Shown: one piece after another, positions 22,728 to 30,932 of the stretch | Layout of the letters: every line of letters begins with the position of its first letter | Position numbering within the stretch: the stretch's first letter is position 1 | Source: Planctomycetaceae bacterium | GTDB lineage: Bacteria; Planctomycetota; Phycisphaerae; UBA1845; UTPLA1 | NCBI GenBank assembly: GCA_011525745.1 | Contig: WYBU01000071.1 | Location: 1-59,317 of the forward strand | Direction: 5' to 3' | Length of the DNA: 59,317 nucleotides | Position numbers and translations under genes: made by a program | The notes under the pieces: model-generated | What the model was told of the DNA's origin: nothing | What the model saw: only the letters and a program-made list of their open reading frames with translations | Databases searched by the model: none

Positions 22728-25079
22728 TCAATAAACTTCCATTCGCGACAAGCGCTCGACCGTCTCTTGCCAATACGCCTTGGTGGCGCCGCCGGCCTGC
22801 GCCGCAAACGCGGAATCGGGCAACTGCCGCACCATCTGCCGCAGGCGGGCCAGCGCGGCGCGGCTCTCGTCCGGCTGTCCCAAGCGCCGCAGGCACTGCA
22901 CCATTTGCATCTGTGCGGCCAGCGACGTCGGATCGCCTTCGCACTGCCACGCGGCTTCGGCATAGGCTTCGCGCGCTTCGGCCAGCCGGCCCAGATCAAA
23001 AAGGCAGTCGGCCCGGTACATCAGCGCGGCGCGGCGCTGCGCCAGTCGCGGCGCCGTTTGCGACGCCGAAGGCAATTCCGCGGCCGTGAGGAACGCGGCG
23101 AACCACTCGGCGGCCTGTGCCATGCGGCGGCGCGATTCGTCGACCGTGCGTGCTTTCAGTTCCGGGTCCGCGGTTTGTGCGGCGTCGGCCGCAAGCGCTT
23201 GCGAACTGCGGCGATAGTCGTCGCCGAGCAGGAACTTCACATCGGGCCCGCGCGGATCGGCGGGATGTAACGCCAGGAACGACTCTCCGCGAAAGATCGC
23301 TTCCTCGTGGCGACCTTGATCGTGAAGCAGCGAGGTGAGAGCGTACAACGCATCGGCATACTCCGGCGCGCGCGGATCGAACAGCGGTTCGCGCGCCGCG
23401 TCGTCGTCCACGATCGACCGCAACAGCCGCTCACCCCGCTGTGCCGAGGCCTCGTCCTGCTCCAGCAGGCAACTCGCCAGAGGCGTCATGCAACGCAACG
23501 CATCCTGCGTGCGCGGATATTCGCGAAGGAGCTGCTCATAGGCTTCGATGGCCGACGCGTAAGCCCGGAGTGACTGTCGCAGGCCGCCCAGCCTCCGCAG
23601 CGCCGCCGGCCGCGATATCTCAACGGGCCGCTCGATGATGAATTTTTCCAGGAGTGGAATGGCGCGACCGGCATCGCCCGCCGCTTCGAAACCGTCGATT
23701 GCCCGCCAGTACGCATCGACGGCCGCGGCCTCCTCCAGCGCTTTCAGAGCCGACGCGCGCAACCACGACTCGGCCGCCTCGATGTGCAGGGCACGGCGTT
23801 CGACCGACTGCTCGGCCGGGTCGAGCTTTTCGGCCAGCGAATCGAGCAGCGTCGCCAGGGCGGTTTCGTAAGCCGCCGCCTGTTCCACCGGCTCGCTGGA
23901 TATCAGGGGACGGATCAGCCGCAGGAACAACACGCCCAGTTCGGGGCGGCCATCCGCATTCAGTTGCTCTGCAAGCGTTCGGATGCGCGCGCGGAGCACG
24001 TCGGCCTCGATCCAGTCGCAAGTCCGCGGATCGTCCGCGGCGGCGACGAGTTCGCCGAAAGCAACGGCGGCTTCGTCGTGGCGCTCCAGCGCAATCAGCG
24101 CTTCGGCCCGACCCTGCAAGCACTCGAAATGGCAAAGCCCCGATCGAAACACATCGAGCACTTCGTCGTGCAGCGACAGCGCGGCCTCCGCGCGGCCGGC
24201 GAGCAGTTCGGCCCGCGCCAGCAGCGCGCCCGCGCGGCCCCACAACTCGTCCTTGACGCCGCCGCGCTCGCGCAAATCGCGCAGGCGGCGATTGGCTTCG
24301 TCCAGCCGGCCCAACTCGATCTCGCACGCGGCCCGCCACCACGACAACTCGTGCGCTTCGGGCGTCGCGGCGAAACGGTCCTCGACGCGGTCGATCAACG
24401 CCAACCCGTCACCGGCGCCGCCCTCTCGAAGCAGCCGCTTGATCTGTCGCCGCAAGGCCCACAACCGATCGGACGTGTCGGCGCGTTCGTCGGTCAGGAT
24501 CGCATCGTGCTGGGCGGCCACGGCCGACGCGTCGGGTTCCGGCAGTCGCTCCAGACATGCGATGAATCGCCGCCGTGTGGCCGCGGCGTTGTCGAGCGCC
24601 TCGGCGGCAGCCAGTGCGGCCTGATATGACTCGATGGCTTCCGCGTGGCGTCCCAGCCAGGACAGGGCATCGGCGCGACGCTCGGCGTCACTGGCGGTCG
24701 TCGTCGCTCCGTGTCGCGCCGCGGCGTTGAGGTAGGCCACGATGCGCTCGGCGTTGGCCGGGTCGTGCCGCTGCAATGCGCGTTCGCCGGCGTGCACCGC
24801 CTCGGCGAGCAGGCTGTAGAGTGTCGACGCTCGATGGTTGTCGCCAAGGTGATCATCTACCAGTGTGACGAGTGCCTTGTGGGCGGTGATGCAGTCGCCC
24901 AATGCGATCAGACGGTGAATCGCCGAGATTTCCTCTTCGAATGTGGGCGGCGGGACCCTGGGCGTCAGTCGCGCGACGCCCCAAGCGAAGAGAATGAGGG
25001 CGGCAAAAAGCAGCGGGAACTGCCACTGGTCCGCCAGGGACGACAACGGGACGCGAATGGTTCGCGGAACGGTGCTCAT
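22728..25079 (-). CDS. Large TPR-repeat membrane-anchored protein
   Basis: 783 residues from 25079. A transmembrane helix near 16-37 (WQFPLLFAALILFAWGVARL) is followed by a long array of helical repeats with tetratricopeptide features, for example LSWLGRHAEAIESYQAALAA, ALIALERHDEAAVAFGELVA, AIEAYEQLLREYPRTQDALR, and a terminal LGRLAEAREAYAEAAWQCEG. TPR arrays act in protein-protein assembly; the YaiO/YbgF-like pattern does not identify a pathway. The frame is open up to 25499, but that part is translated palindromic repeats and is rejected. It is upstream of and co-oriented with the flagellar cluster, but no flagellar role is shown. Confidence 0.85.
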   Translation of the reverse strand: MSTVPRTIRVPLSSLADQWQFPLLFAALILFAWGVARLTPRVPPPTFEEEISAIHRLIALGDCITAHKALVTLVDDHLGDNHRASTLYSLLAEAVHAGERALQRHDPANAERIVAYLNAAARHGATTTASDAERRADALSWLGRHAEAIESYQAALAAAEALDNAAATRRRFIACLERLPEPDASAVAAQHDAILTDERADTSDRLWALRRQIKRLLREGGAGDGLALIDRVEDRFAATPEAHELSWWRAACEIELGRLDEANRRLRDLRERGGVKDELWGRAGALLARAELLAGRAEAALSLHDEVLDVFRSGLCHFECLQGRAEALIALERHDEAAVAFGELVAAADDPRTCDWIEADVLRARIRTLAEQLNADGRPELGVLFLRLIRPLISSEPVEQAAAYETALATLLDSLAEKLDPAEQSVERRALHIEAAESWLRASALKALEEAAAVDAYWRAIDGFEAAGDAGRAIPLLEKFIIERPVEISRPAALRRLGGLRQSLRAYASAIEAYEQLLREYPRTQDALRCMTPLASCLLEQDEASAQRGERLLRSIVDDDAAREPLFDPRAPEYADALYALTSLLHDQGRHEEAIFRGESFLALHPADPRGPDVKFLLGDDYRRSSQALAADAAQTADPELKARTVDESRRRMAQAAEWFAAFLTAAELPSASQTAPRLAQRRAALMYRADCLFDLGRLAEAREAYAEAAWQCEGDPTSLAAQMQMVQCLRRLGQPDESRAALARLRQMVRQLPDSAFAAQAGGATKAYWQETVERLSRMEVY

Positions 25080-25416
25080 CCTGAGCCTCGCCGACGCACA
25101 GGTCCTCCGGACCGGGCGCATGATTCGCCGATTAACGGACAGGGTTCCCACCCTGCCGCGGTGCGGCGTATGCCATCTATCGGCGAAATCGGCCGCCCGC
25201 GCGGAGCGAAATCGCGCGATGCGGGGCCGCGAGTCTTTCACGACTGCGGACGATGATTCAAAGCAGGCCCCGCGGGCCGGTCCCCCTGCTTGCGCGGGGA
25301 GTTCTGGATATGGGGATGGATGTCGTACATGCCCGCTACGGTTCCCCCGCTTGGGCGGGGGGTTCTGATCCGGCTCTGACATCGAGCCATCACGGTAGTG
25401 TGATGCCGCGTCGGAA
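25080..25416. repeat. Gap with two tandem family F palindromes
   Basis: Near 25285-25310 the sequence GTCCCCCTGCTTGCGCGGGG and near 25346-25368 GTTCCCCCGCTTGGGCGGGG are two copies, about 60 bp apart, of the CCCCGC...GCGGGG palindrome followed by GTTCTG. A similar copy is at 37039. The rest of the 337-bp gap shows nothing I recognise; frames crossing it are spurious extensions of the TPR gene. Confidence 0.7.
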
Positions 25417-26133
25417 TCACTGATCCGAGCCGGAGGACAGGTGCGGTTGGAGCATTGGATCGACCGGCACCGGGCGGAATTCGAGTCCGGCGTCGGCACG
25501 CGTCACGAGTTCCCAAGCCTGTCCGGGGCGGACGCGCTGATAGACCGCCTCGCCCTGCGCGACGCGAACGCCTTTTTCGGCGGCCAGGTCCGGATCGGAG
25601 GCGAAATCCCAGAACTGTCGCCAGAGCTGTCGCTCAAAGTCGCTCGGCTGATCGTCGGCGCGGTACACGGCGGGAATCTGACCGGGCGGATCAAGCGGCG
25701 CGCCATCGACGGGCCGCTGGTGCTCACCGAAGATTCGGCGGAACAAATGAATGCTGTGGCCCTTGAGTGCGTCGCCGCGTTCGACGAACTCATCCGAAAA
25801 ACGGATTACAAGGGCATCGAGGTAAACGGTGTCGCCGTGGACTTCAAACGTGCGGGTCGGCAGCGCCTTGTTGGCACGGTCGAACTCGATGAAATCGAGG
25901 CGGGTGCGCAGCCCGCCGTCGGTCGTATCCTTCGACTGGGCCGAAACATAGAGCTTGGCGACGCGCCGCTCGGTCTTCAACCGGCCGACGACTTTTTGAA
26001 GCTCGGACTTCTCGAACTCCAGCCTGCGAATCCGCGCGACCTGCTCCGCGTCGTTGACCGCCCAGAGCGCCACGCCGACGAGGACGGCTCCGCCCAGCAG
26101 CGACAACGCAGTTCGTCCGATCCAGCGCAACAT
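25417..26133 (-). CDS. Single-pass membrane protein with coiled coil, unknown function
   Basis: About 238 residues: an N-terminal transmembrane helix (ALSLLGGAVLVGVALWAV), a short coiled coil (RIRRLEFEKSELQKVVGRLK) and a soluble domain (~80-238) with a beta pattern (LDFIEFDRANKALPTRTFEV, HGDTVYLDALVIRFSDEFVE) and Trp/Phe-rich motifs near its end (RQLWRQFWDFASDP). I do not recognise the domain. The start at 26133 is 11 nt after a TACAAT -10 element; the frame is open to 26220. Divergent from the small gene at 26274. Confidence 0.75.
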   Translation of the reverse strand: MLRWIGRTALSLLGGAVLVGVALWAVNDAEQVARIRRLEFEKSELQKVVGRLKTERRVAKLYVSAQSKDTTDGGLRTRLDFIEFDRANKALPTRTFEVHGDTVYLDALVIRFSDEFVERGDALKGHSIHLFRRIFGEHQRPVDGAPLDPPGQIPAVYRADDQPSDFERQLWRQFWDFASDPDLAAEKGVRVAQGEAVYQRVRPGQAWELVTRADAGLEFRPVPVDPMLQPHLSSGSDQ

Positions 26134-26144
26134 GGTTACCCCGG

Positions 26145-26150
26145 ATTGTA
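26145..26150 (-). promoter_or_regulatory. -10 element (TACAAT) just upstream of the start at 26133
   Basis: On the minus strand TACAAT is separated from the ATG by 11 nt, so transcripts would start about 4 nt before the codon. This supports 26133 over longer starts. The -35 is weak. Confidence 0.45.
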
Positions 26151-26258
26151 TCGGCCATACAGCGGGTCGGGCAGAAATCGACGCGGCCCCATCGGCGGCA
26201 CATCGCGGGGCCACGTTCATTGTGGCTTGGAGCGTGCCGACGAATCGCGCGATTTCGC

Positions 26259-26264
26259 TATAAT
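26259..26264 (+). promoter_or_regulatory. -10 element (TATAAT) for a leaderless small gene
   Basis: GCTATAAT followed by nine bases (TCCCCCGCC) and then ATG at 26274. A perfect -10 this close to the start codon predicts transcription at or within about two bases of the ATG. No good -35 is seen. Confidence 0.6.
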
Positions 26265-26273
26265 TCCCCCGCC

Positions 26274-26441
26274 ATGAAAGCGTTCATCGTCATATTCCGA
26301 TTCAAGAAACCCGGCGACAAAGCGGCCGGACCGGTTCAACAGTATCGCATCTATGCCCGTGATCTGCGCGAGGCATGGGACCTTGCGCGGCAGCAGGGCG
26401 GCTATCCCGGCATCGAACTGCTGAATGTGGTGGAAGCGTAA
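26274..26441 (+). CDS. Small (55-residue) conserved-looking hypothetical protein
   Basis: The product reads MKAFIVIFRFKKPGDKAAGP, then VQQYRIYARDLREAWDLARQ and QGGYPGIELLNVVEA: a beta-strand start, a basic turn and a helix, a compact fold. The frame is open upstream to 26220, but the perfect TATAAT at 26259 leaves only the ATG at 26274 as a sensible start. No family is recognised. Its own promoter and well-formed composition support it as a real small gene. Confidence 0.7.
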   Translation: MKAFIVIFRFKKPGDKAAGPVQQYRIYARDLREAWDLARQQGGYPGIELLNVVEA

Positions 26442-26786
26442 GGGCGCGTCCAGGCTTACCTGCGCGCATCGCCTCATTCGCATATATCGGCTCGACACGG
26501 CCAAGCCCTCGCGAGACTCGTTTTCAAGAGCAGCCCGGTCTGTCGAGCGAGAGGGCTTGACCGCGCCACGCCGCCGAAGTCGTGCGCTTCAGGCGAACCG
26601 CCACGGTTGAGCATTTCGTCCCTCACGATGACAACTCGCCGCTCCCTTCACGCTCGCGCATTGGTCGCGTTCAGGGTCGCGGTTCGTTTCAGGCGTTTCA
26701 AAGACGCCATGAGCCGATCGCACGGCTGAACGAACGTACTCAACGAAGCCGTCTTTTGAGCTGCGCCTGAGGCGACTCCCGTTCCA
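26442..26786. repeat. Gap with family C and family D repeats
   Basis: A family C palindrome spans about 26491-26566: CTCGACACGGCCAAGCCCTC at the left, CGAGAGGGCTTGACCG at the right, so CAAGCCCTC pairs with GAGGGCTTG. A family D unit follows at about 26637-26690 (CGCCGCTCCCTTCACGCTCG, then GGTCGCGTTCAGGGTCGCGG). No gene is supported in this 345-bp stretch, which lies between the convergent small gene and ftsH. Confidence 0.75.
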
Positions 26787-28829
26787 TCAGCCGGGCTGCG
26801 GCAGAGGGCCGCCGGGAGCGGGCAGCGGAAGGTCCTTCGGTTCGGCCGGACGCGCCGACACTTCGGGCTTGCGTGGCGGCGGCTGCTGCTGGTCGAGCAG
26901 ATCGGTCAGCGTGGGGCGGTCCAGCGATTCGCCGCGAAGAATGCGGTCGACTTCGGCGCGATCGAGCGTCTCGAACTTGAGCAAGGCCTCGGCCAGCGCC
27001 TTGAGGTTCGAGCGGTTCTCTTCGAGCAGCTTGCGCGCCGCGGCGTTGGCTTCTTCGATGAACTTGCGCACTTCGTGGTCGATGCGCTCGGCCGTCTTGT
27101 CGGAGTATTCGACGCCCGGCGGCTCGATCCACATTTGCCGCCCTTCTTCCACGCCGTAGCGAATCGGTCCCAGCGCCTCGGACATGCCCCAGTCGCACAC
27201 CATCGTGCGCGCCAGGCGCGTGGCCTGCATGATGTCCATGGCCGCGCCGCTGGTCACGTCGGAAAAGAACATCTCTTCGGCGATGCGTCCGCCGAAGAGC
27301 ACTTGCAAGTGCGCCTTGGCCTGATTGCGGCTGGTGGTGTAGCGGTCCTTTTCGGGCAGGAACAAGGTCTGGCCGAGCGACTGTGCCCGCGGAATGATGC
27401 TGACCTTGTGCAGCGGTTCGGCGTCCGGGAGCAGGTGCGTCAGAATCGCGTGGCCGGCCTCGTGATAGGCGGTCAGTTCCTTTTCCTTTTCGTCGATCGC
27501 GCGGCTCTTGTGGGCGCGGCCCCAGCGGACCTTGTCGCGGGCCTCTTCGAGGTCGTCCATCTCGATCGCTTCTTTGTCCGCCATGGTCGCGATCAGGGCC
27601 GACTCGTTGATGATGGCCGCCAGCTCCGCCCCGCTGAACATCGGTGTGCCCCGCGCCAGGCGCATCAGGTCGACGCCGGGGCCGAGCTTCACTTTCTTGG
27701 CGTGCACTTTCAGGATTTCGAGCCGTCCCTTGATGTCGGGCAGCGGAACGTAGACGCGGCGGTCGAAGCGGCCCGGTCGGGTCAGAGCGGGATCGAGCAC
27801 GTCCTCGCGGTTGGTGGCGGCGATGACGATCACCTGGTCGGACGTGTCGAAGCCGTCCATCTCGACCAGAATGGCGTTGAGCGTCTGCTCGCGCTCGTCG
27901 TGTCCGCCGCCGTTGAAACCCACGCCGCGCTTGCGGCCGACGGCGTCGATTTCATCGAGAAAGATGATGCACGGAGCGTTGTCCTTGGCCTGCTTGAACA
28001 GGTCGCGCACGCGCGAGGCGCCCACGCCGACGAACATCTCGACGAAGTCGGAGCCGCTGATGCTGAAGAACGGCACTTCGGCCTCGCCGGCGATGGCCTT
28101 GGCCAGCAGCGTCTTGCCGCAGCCAGGCTCGCCGACCAGCAGTACGCCGCGCGGGATGCGTCCGCCGAGCCGTTGGAACTTGCGCGGATTGCGCAGGAAT
28201 TCGACGATCTCGCCCACTTCTTCCTTGGCTTCCTCGACGCCGGCCACGTCGTTGAGCGTGACGTTGGCCAGCTCGCGGTTGCTGACGCGGTGGCGCGAGC
28301 GTCCGAAACTGCCCAGCATCCCCGCGCCGCCGCCGGTCGCGCGGATCTGGCGAATGACGAAAAACCAGATGAAGAAGATGATCAGCAGCCAGGGAATGAA
28401 GTTCACCAGGAGCTGAAGGAAGAAGCTGTTGCTGTCGGCGCTGACGATCTCGGCCGAGGTGCACTTCTCGACCAGAAACGAGACCAGTTCGGAGTCGATG
28501 GCCTTGGGCGGATACTTGACGACGAAGCGCGAGCCGGTGGATTTGTCCAGGCCCTGCACGCCCGTCTTGAACTCGCCCTCGATGCGGTCCTCCAGGATCT
28601 TCAGCGTCTTGAAATGGTCCTGCTCGGCGTGCTTGAGGAACTTCGAGATGCTCAGCGGCGTCTCGGGCGCCATGTTGTTGCTGACGATCGCCGCGAGCAG
28701 CAACGCGCCGGCGATGAACATGACCCAGCTCAACATGCCGCGGGACATGCGCATGCGGTTGTTGTTGTTCGGACCGCCCCGGTTGCCCTGCGGCGGCTGA
28801 TTGTCAGGACCGCGATCGTTGTCGGCCAT
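26787..28829 (-). CDS. ftsH: ATP-dependent zinc metalloprotease FtsH
   Basis: 680 residues from 28829. Two membrane segments ([20 protein letters not shown] near 30-50; [16 protein letters not shown] near 135-152) flank a periplasmic domain. The AAA+ domain has Walker [11 protein letters not shown] near 234, Walker [12 protein letters not shown] and second-region-of-homology [13 protein letters not shown]. The protease domain has the zinc motif [10 protein letters not shown] near 456. FtsH degrades misassembled membrane proteins and regulatory proteins such as LpxC, whose gene is in this window. The ~50-residue Pro-rich tail is distinctive. Frame open to 28874; 28829 fits the family. Confidence 0.97.
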   Translation of the reverse strand: MADNDRGPDNQPPQGNRGGPNNNNRMRMSRGMLSWVMFIAGALLLAAIVSNNMAPETPLSISKFLKHAEQDHFKTLKILEDRIEGEFKTGVQGLDKSTGSRFVVKYPPKAIDSELVSFLVEKCTSAEIVSADSNSFFLQLLVNFIPWLLIIFFIWFFVIRQIRATGGGAGMLGSFGRSRHRVSNRELANVTLNDVAGVEEAKEEVGEIVEFLRNPRKFQRLGGRIPRGVLLVGEPGCGKTLLAKAIAGEAEVPFFSISGSDFVEMFVGVGASRVRDLFKQAKDNAPCIIFLDEIDAVGRKRGVGFNGGGHDEREQTLNAILVEMDGFDTSDQVIVIAATNREDVLDPALTRPGRFDRRVYVPLPDIKGRLEILKVHAKKVKLGPGVDLMRLARGTPMFSGAELAAIINESALIATMADKEAIEMDDLEEARDKVRWGRAHKSRAIDEKEKELTAYHEAGHAILTHLLPDAEPLHKVSIIPRAQSLGQTLFLPEKDRYTTSRNQAKAHLQVLFGGRIAEEMFFSDVTSGAAMDIMQATRLARTMVCDWGMSEALGPIRYGVEEGRQMWIEPPGVEYSDKTAERIDHEVRKFIEEANAAARKLLEENRSNLKALAEALLKFETLDRAEVDRILRGESLDRPTLTDLLDQQQPPPRKPEVSARPAEPKDLPLPAPGGPLPQPG

Positions 28830-28916
28830 GTATGCTCTCGCTTGGGGTCCGCCGGCCTTTCCTTGCGGGCGCAACGGCCCGCCCGCTCTGCATCGAAGGG
28901 TCCTTCGACCCGTCCG

Positions 28917-28922
28917 ATTATA
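28917..28922 (-). promoter_or_regulatory. -10 element (TATAAT) upstream of ftsH
   Basis: Minus-strand CCCTATAATCGGACG lies 88 nt before the ftsH start and just past the lptE-like stop, so ftsH probably has its own promoter and a leader of about 80 nt. The -35 is not clear. Confidence 0.5.
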
Positions 28923-28937
28923 GGGCGCGGCTCGCGA

Positions 28938-29549
28938 CTACCACTCCGACTCCATCTGTTCTACGATTCGCTCGGCGATCTTGTCCATCGCTTCCTGGCT
29001 GGCGTCGTAAAAGTCTTCCCCGAGCGGCCGCACGTAGTCCACGGTTTGTATGAAATTCGGACGCTCGACCAGCGTGCGCCCGGTCCGCAGGTTCTTCCAG
29101 TGAAACGCGATGATCAGCGTCATGGCCGTCTCGCGCGGGCGATTCCGCCGGAAGTCGCGGCCGATCGTGGATTGGCGGATCTCCTTGATTTCACCGGTCA
29201 GCAGCGTATCGGCGTTCTCGCGCGAGGCCAGCCGGTAGGGCGTTTCGGCCTCGATGCGCTTCATCAGCGCTTCGGCAAGCTGCAACTCCAGTCCGCGACG
29301 GAACTCGCGCGACTCGAAGATCTCGACGGCGATGGTGCGGATCGGTTGGCCGTCGTCGGCGGTCGTCGGAAACGGCCGGTCGGTGCTGTACCCGCAGCCG
29401 CCCGAAAGCCAGAGCGCGCAGGCCGTCGCCGCGACTCCGGCGCCCCGCCTGCATGATCGGCTCGTCGGGCGGATCACACAAACAACGGGTCGGCGCCGGT
29501 TGTCGCCGCATGGAGAAGTCCGGTGGTGCTCATCGACGGGCCGCGCCAT
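28938..29549 (-). CDS. LptE-like LPS-assembly lipoprotein
   Basis: 203 residues from 29549. A long Arg-rich N-terminus precedes a hydrophobic segment and lipobox (ACALWLSGGC, then GYSTDRPF), the lipidated-Cys-Gly-Tyr start typical of LptE. The body fits the family: IRTIAVEIFESREFRRGLEL, then QLAEALMKRIEAETPYRLAS, and a C-terminal IAERIVEQME. LptE plugs LptD in the outer membrane to deliver LPS. The ~45 residues before the lipobox are unusually long; an internal start could be used, but the strong promoter at 29559-29587 supports 29549. The frame extending to 30404 is translated repeat array and is rejected. Confidence 0.8.
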   Translation of the reverse strand: MARPVDEHHRTSPCGDNRRRPVVCVIRPTSRSCRRGAGVAATACALWLSGGCGYSTDRPFPTTADDGQPIRTIAVEIFESREFRRGLELQLAEALMKRIEAETPYRLASRENADTLLTGEIKEIRQSTIGRDFRRNRPRETAMTLIIAFHWKNLRTGRTLVERPNFIQTVDYVRPLGEDFYDASQEAMDKIAERIVEQMESEW

Positions 29550-29558
29550 AGGGGCGCG

Positions 29559-29587
29559 ATTATAGCCCTGAACGGTATCGGCCTCAA
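29559..29587 (-). promoter_or_regulatory. Sigma-70 promoter giving leaderless lptE-like mRNA
   Basis: Minus strand: TTGAGG (29587-29582), exactly 17 bp, then TATAAT (29564-29559), then nine bases and the ATG at 29549. This is the best -35/-10 pair in the window, and the start codon lies where transcription should begin. Confidence 0.75.
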
Positions 29588-29713
29588 TTACGACGTAGCC
29601 GATCAGAGCGTGTGCTGCGCGTTCAAGGCCCGCCGCGCGAACGGCGGGAAGCTCACGATCCGCAAGCTCCTGCCACGCGATGCGAGACGCGCGCGTATGT
29701 AGGCGTCGCACCG

Positions 29714-30016
29714 CACAGCCGAGGGCGGCTGTGCCCCATTTGGCCTCGAGGGCGGCTGTGCCCCATTTGGCCTCGAGGGCGGCTGTGCCCCATTTGGCCT
29801 CGAGGGCGGCTGTGCCCCATTCGGTCCCGAGGGCGGCTGTGCCCCATTTGGTCCCGAGGGCGGCTGTGCCCCATTCGGTCCCGAGGGCGGCTGTGCCCCA
29901 TTTGTCCCCGAGGGCGGCTGTGCCCCATTTGTCCCCGAGGGCGGCTGTGCCCCATTTATCCCCGAAGGCGGTTGTGCCTTGTTCAAACCCCTGGGCGGCT
30001 ACGCTGCATTCACCGG
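29714..30016. repeat. 27-bp tandem array of family A units
   Basis: Nine successive 27-bp units start at 29720, 29747, 29774, 29801, 29828, 29855, 29882, 29909 and 29936, each CGAGGGCGGCTGTGCCCCAT followed by a 7-base variable end (TTGGCCT, TCGGTCC, TTGTCCC and similar). Two decayed units follow to about 30016. Only the first copy keeps the left arm of the CACAGCCG/CGGCTGTG hairpin. Because 27 is a multiple of 3 and there are no stops, the array is open in several frames on both strands. It lies between divergent lptE-like and PEGA genes. 30017-30201 otherwise holds a short repeat (TGCGGCTCGGATCAGA near 30056) and nothing else recognised. Confidence 0.95.
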
Positions 30017-30201
30017 GTGCGTTCCAGAAAAAGGGAGGACCGCAGCGCCGGCGTTTGCGGCTCGGATCAGAATCGGCGTCGCGCGCGCTGCGACTCGTTG
30101 GGCGTTGCCGCCGTCGGCGTGGAATGGTACAACCGCGACCACGGTTGGCCGGGAACGTCGCTCGGCGATCGAATGTTGATGTGGGTACGGGAGCAACGCC
30201 G

Positions 30202-30657
30202 ATGGACGTCAATGCCTCTGTGACGACAACGCAGCGGCCAACTACCGTGAAGCCGCCGTTCAACGTTGTCCTGCCGGCCGTGCTGTCGTTGTCATTGTGC
30301 GCTTGCATCGAGCGGACGCTGACGATCCGGACGGAGCCGGAAGGCGCGCGTGTGCATCTCAACGACCAGGATGTCGGGCGCTCGCCTGTCACCGTTCCGT
30401 TCACCTGGTATGGCGATTACGACGTCGTGATCCGCAAGGAAGGTTTCGAAACGCTGCGCACAAATCACCGCCTGAACACCCCCTGGTACGAACTGCCCGG
30501 CATCGATCTGGTTACCGAATGCCTGATCCCGTTCACGGTGCGCGATCACCATGACTTTCCGGTCTATGCACTCACGCCGCGCACGCTGCCGGAACAAGAC
30601 GACGTGGTGCTCCGCGCCGAAGAGATGCGCGAACGGGCACTGTTCGCCAAGGACTGA
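30202..30657 (+). CDS. PEGA-domain lipoprotein
   Basis: 151 residues from 30202. A signal segment with lipobox (VLPAVLSLSLCAC) is followed by a PEGA domain: LTIRTEPEGARVHLNDQDVG, RSPVTVPFTWYGDYDVVIRK, EGFETL. PEGA domains are small beta-sandwich modules in surface and exported proteins; their ligands are mostly unknown. After it comes a proline/charged region and helical end. GGGAG lies 8 nt before the ATG. The frame is open back to 29680 only because it runs through the tandem array. Confidence 0.85.
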   Translation: MDVNASVTTTQRPTTVKPPFNVVLPAVLSLSLCACIERTLTIRTEPEGARVHLNDQDVGRSPVTVPFTWYGDYDVVIRKEGFETLRTNHRLNTPWYELPGIDLVTECLIPFTVRDHHDFPVYALTPRTLPEQDDVVLRAEEMRERALFAKD

Positions 30658-30932
30658 AGGATCGTGCGGGCCGCGACCGCAAGTCGACGAAGACGTTGTC
30701 GAGCGCGGACCCAAGCGACGGGGCGACGAAGGGCACATGAAGCAGCCGCCATCATGGTCCACAAGTCGAAGGTTTTGCCGGAGTTTCGCGGGGAATTGTG
30801 TGAGAATCATCGCGGGACGCGAAGGAATACAACTTTGCTGCTCACGATGCGCAATGGCACTTGGCGCAGAGAGTTGTGGCCGATCTGCCGGCCTGCGCCG
30901 ATTGGTTGTGCCCGCTGCCTGCCGGCCGAAAG

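Noticed and set aside
27075..29456. Open plus-strand frame of ~793 codons antisense to ftsH and the lptE-like gene
   Set aside because: Shadow frame with no domain pattern; ftsH and the lptE-like protein have strong signatures on the other strand.
29714..30016. CRISPR array at the 27-bp repeats
   Set aside because: Repeats are contiguous tandem units with only 7 variable bases, no unique spacers of 30-40 bp, and no cas genes nearby.
28938..30404. Long 488-residue version of the lptE-like protein
   Set aside because: The N-terminal ~285 residues are a translation of the palindrome array; the promoter and ATG at 29549 give a sensible lipoprotein.
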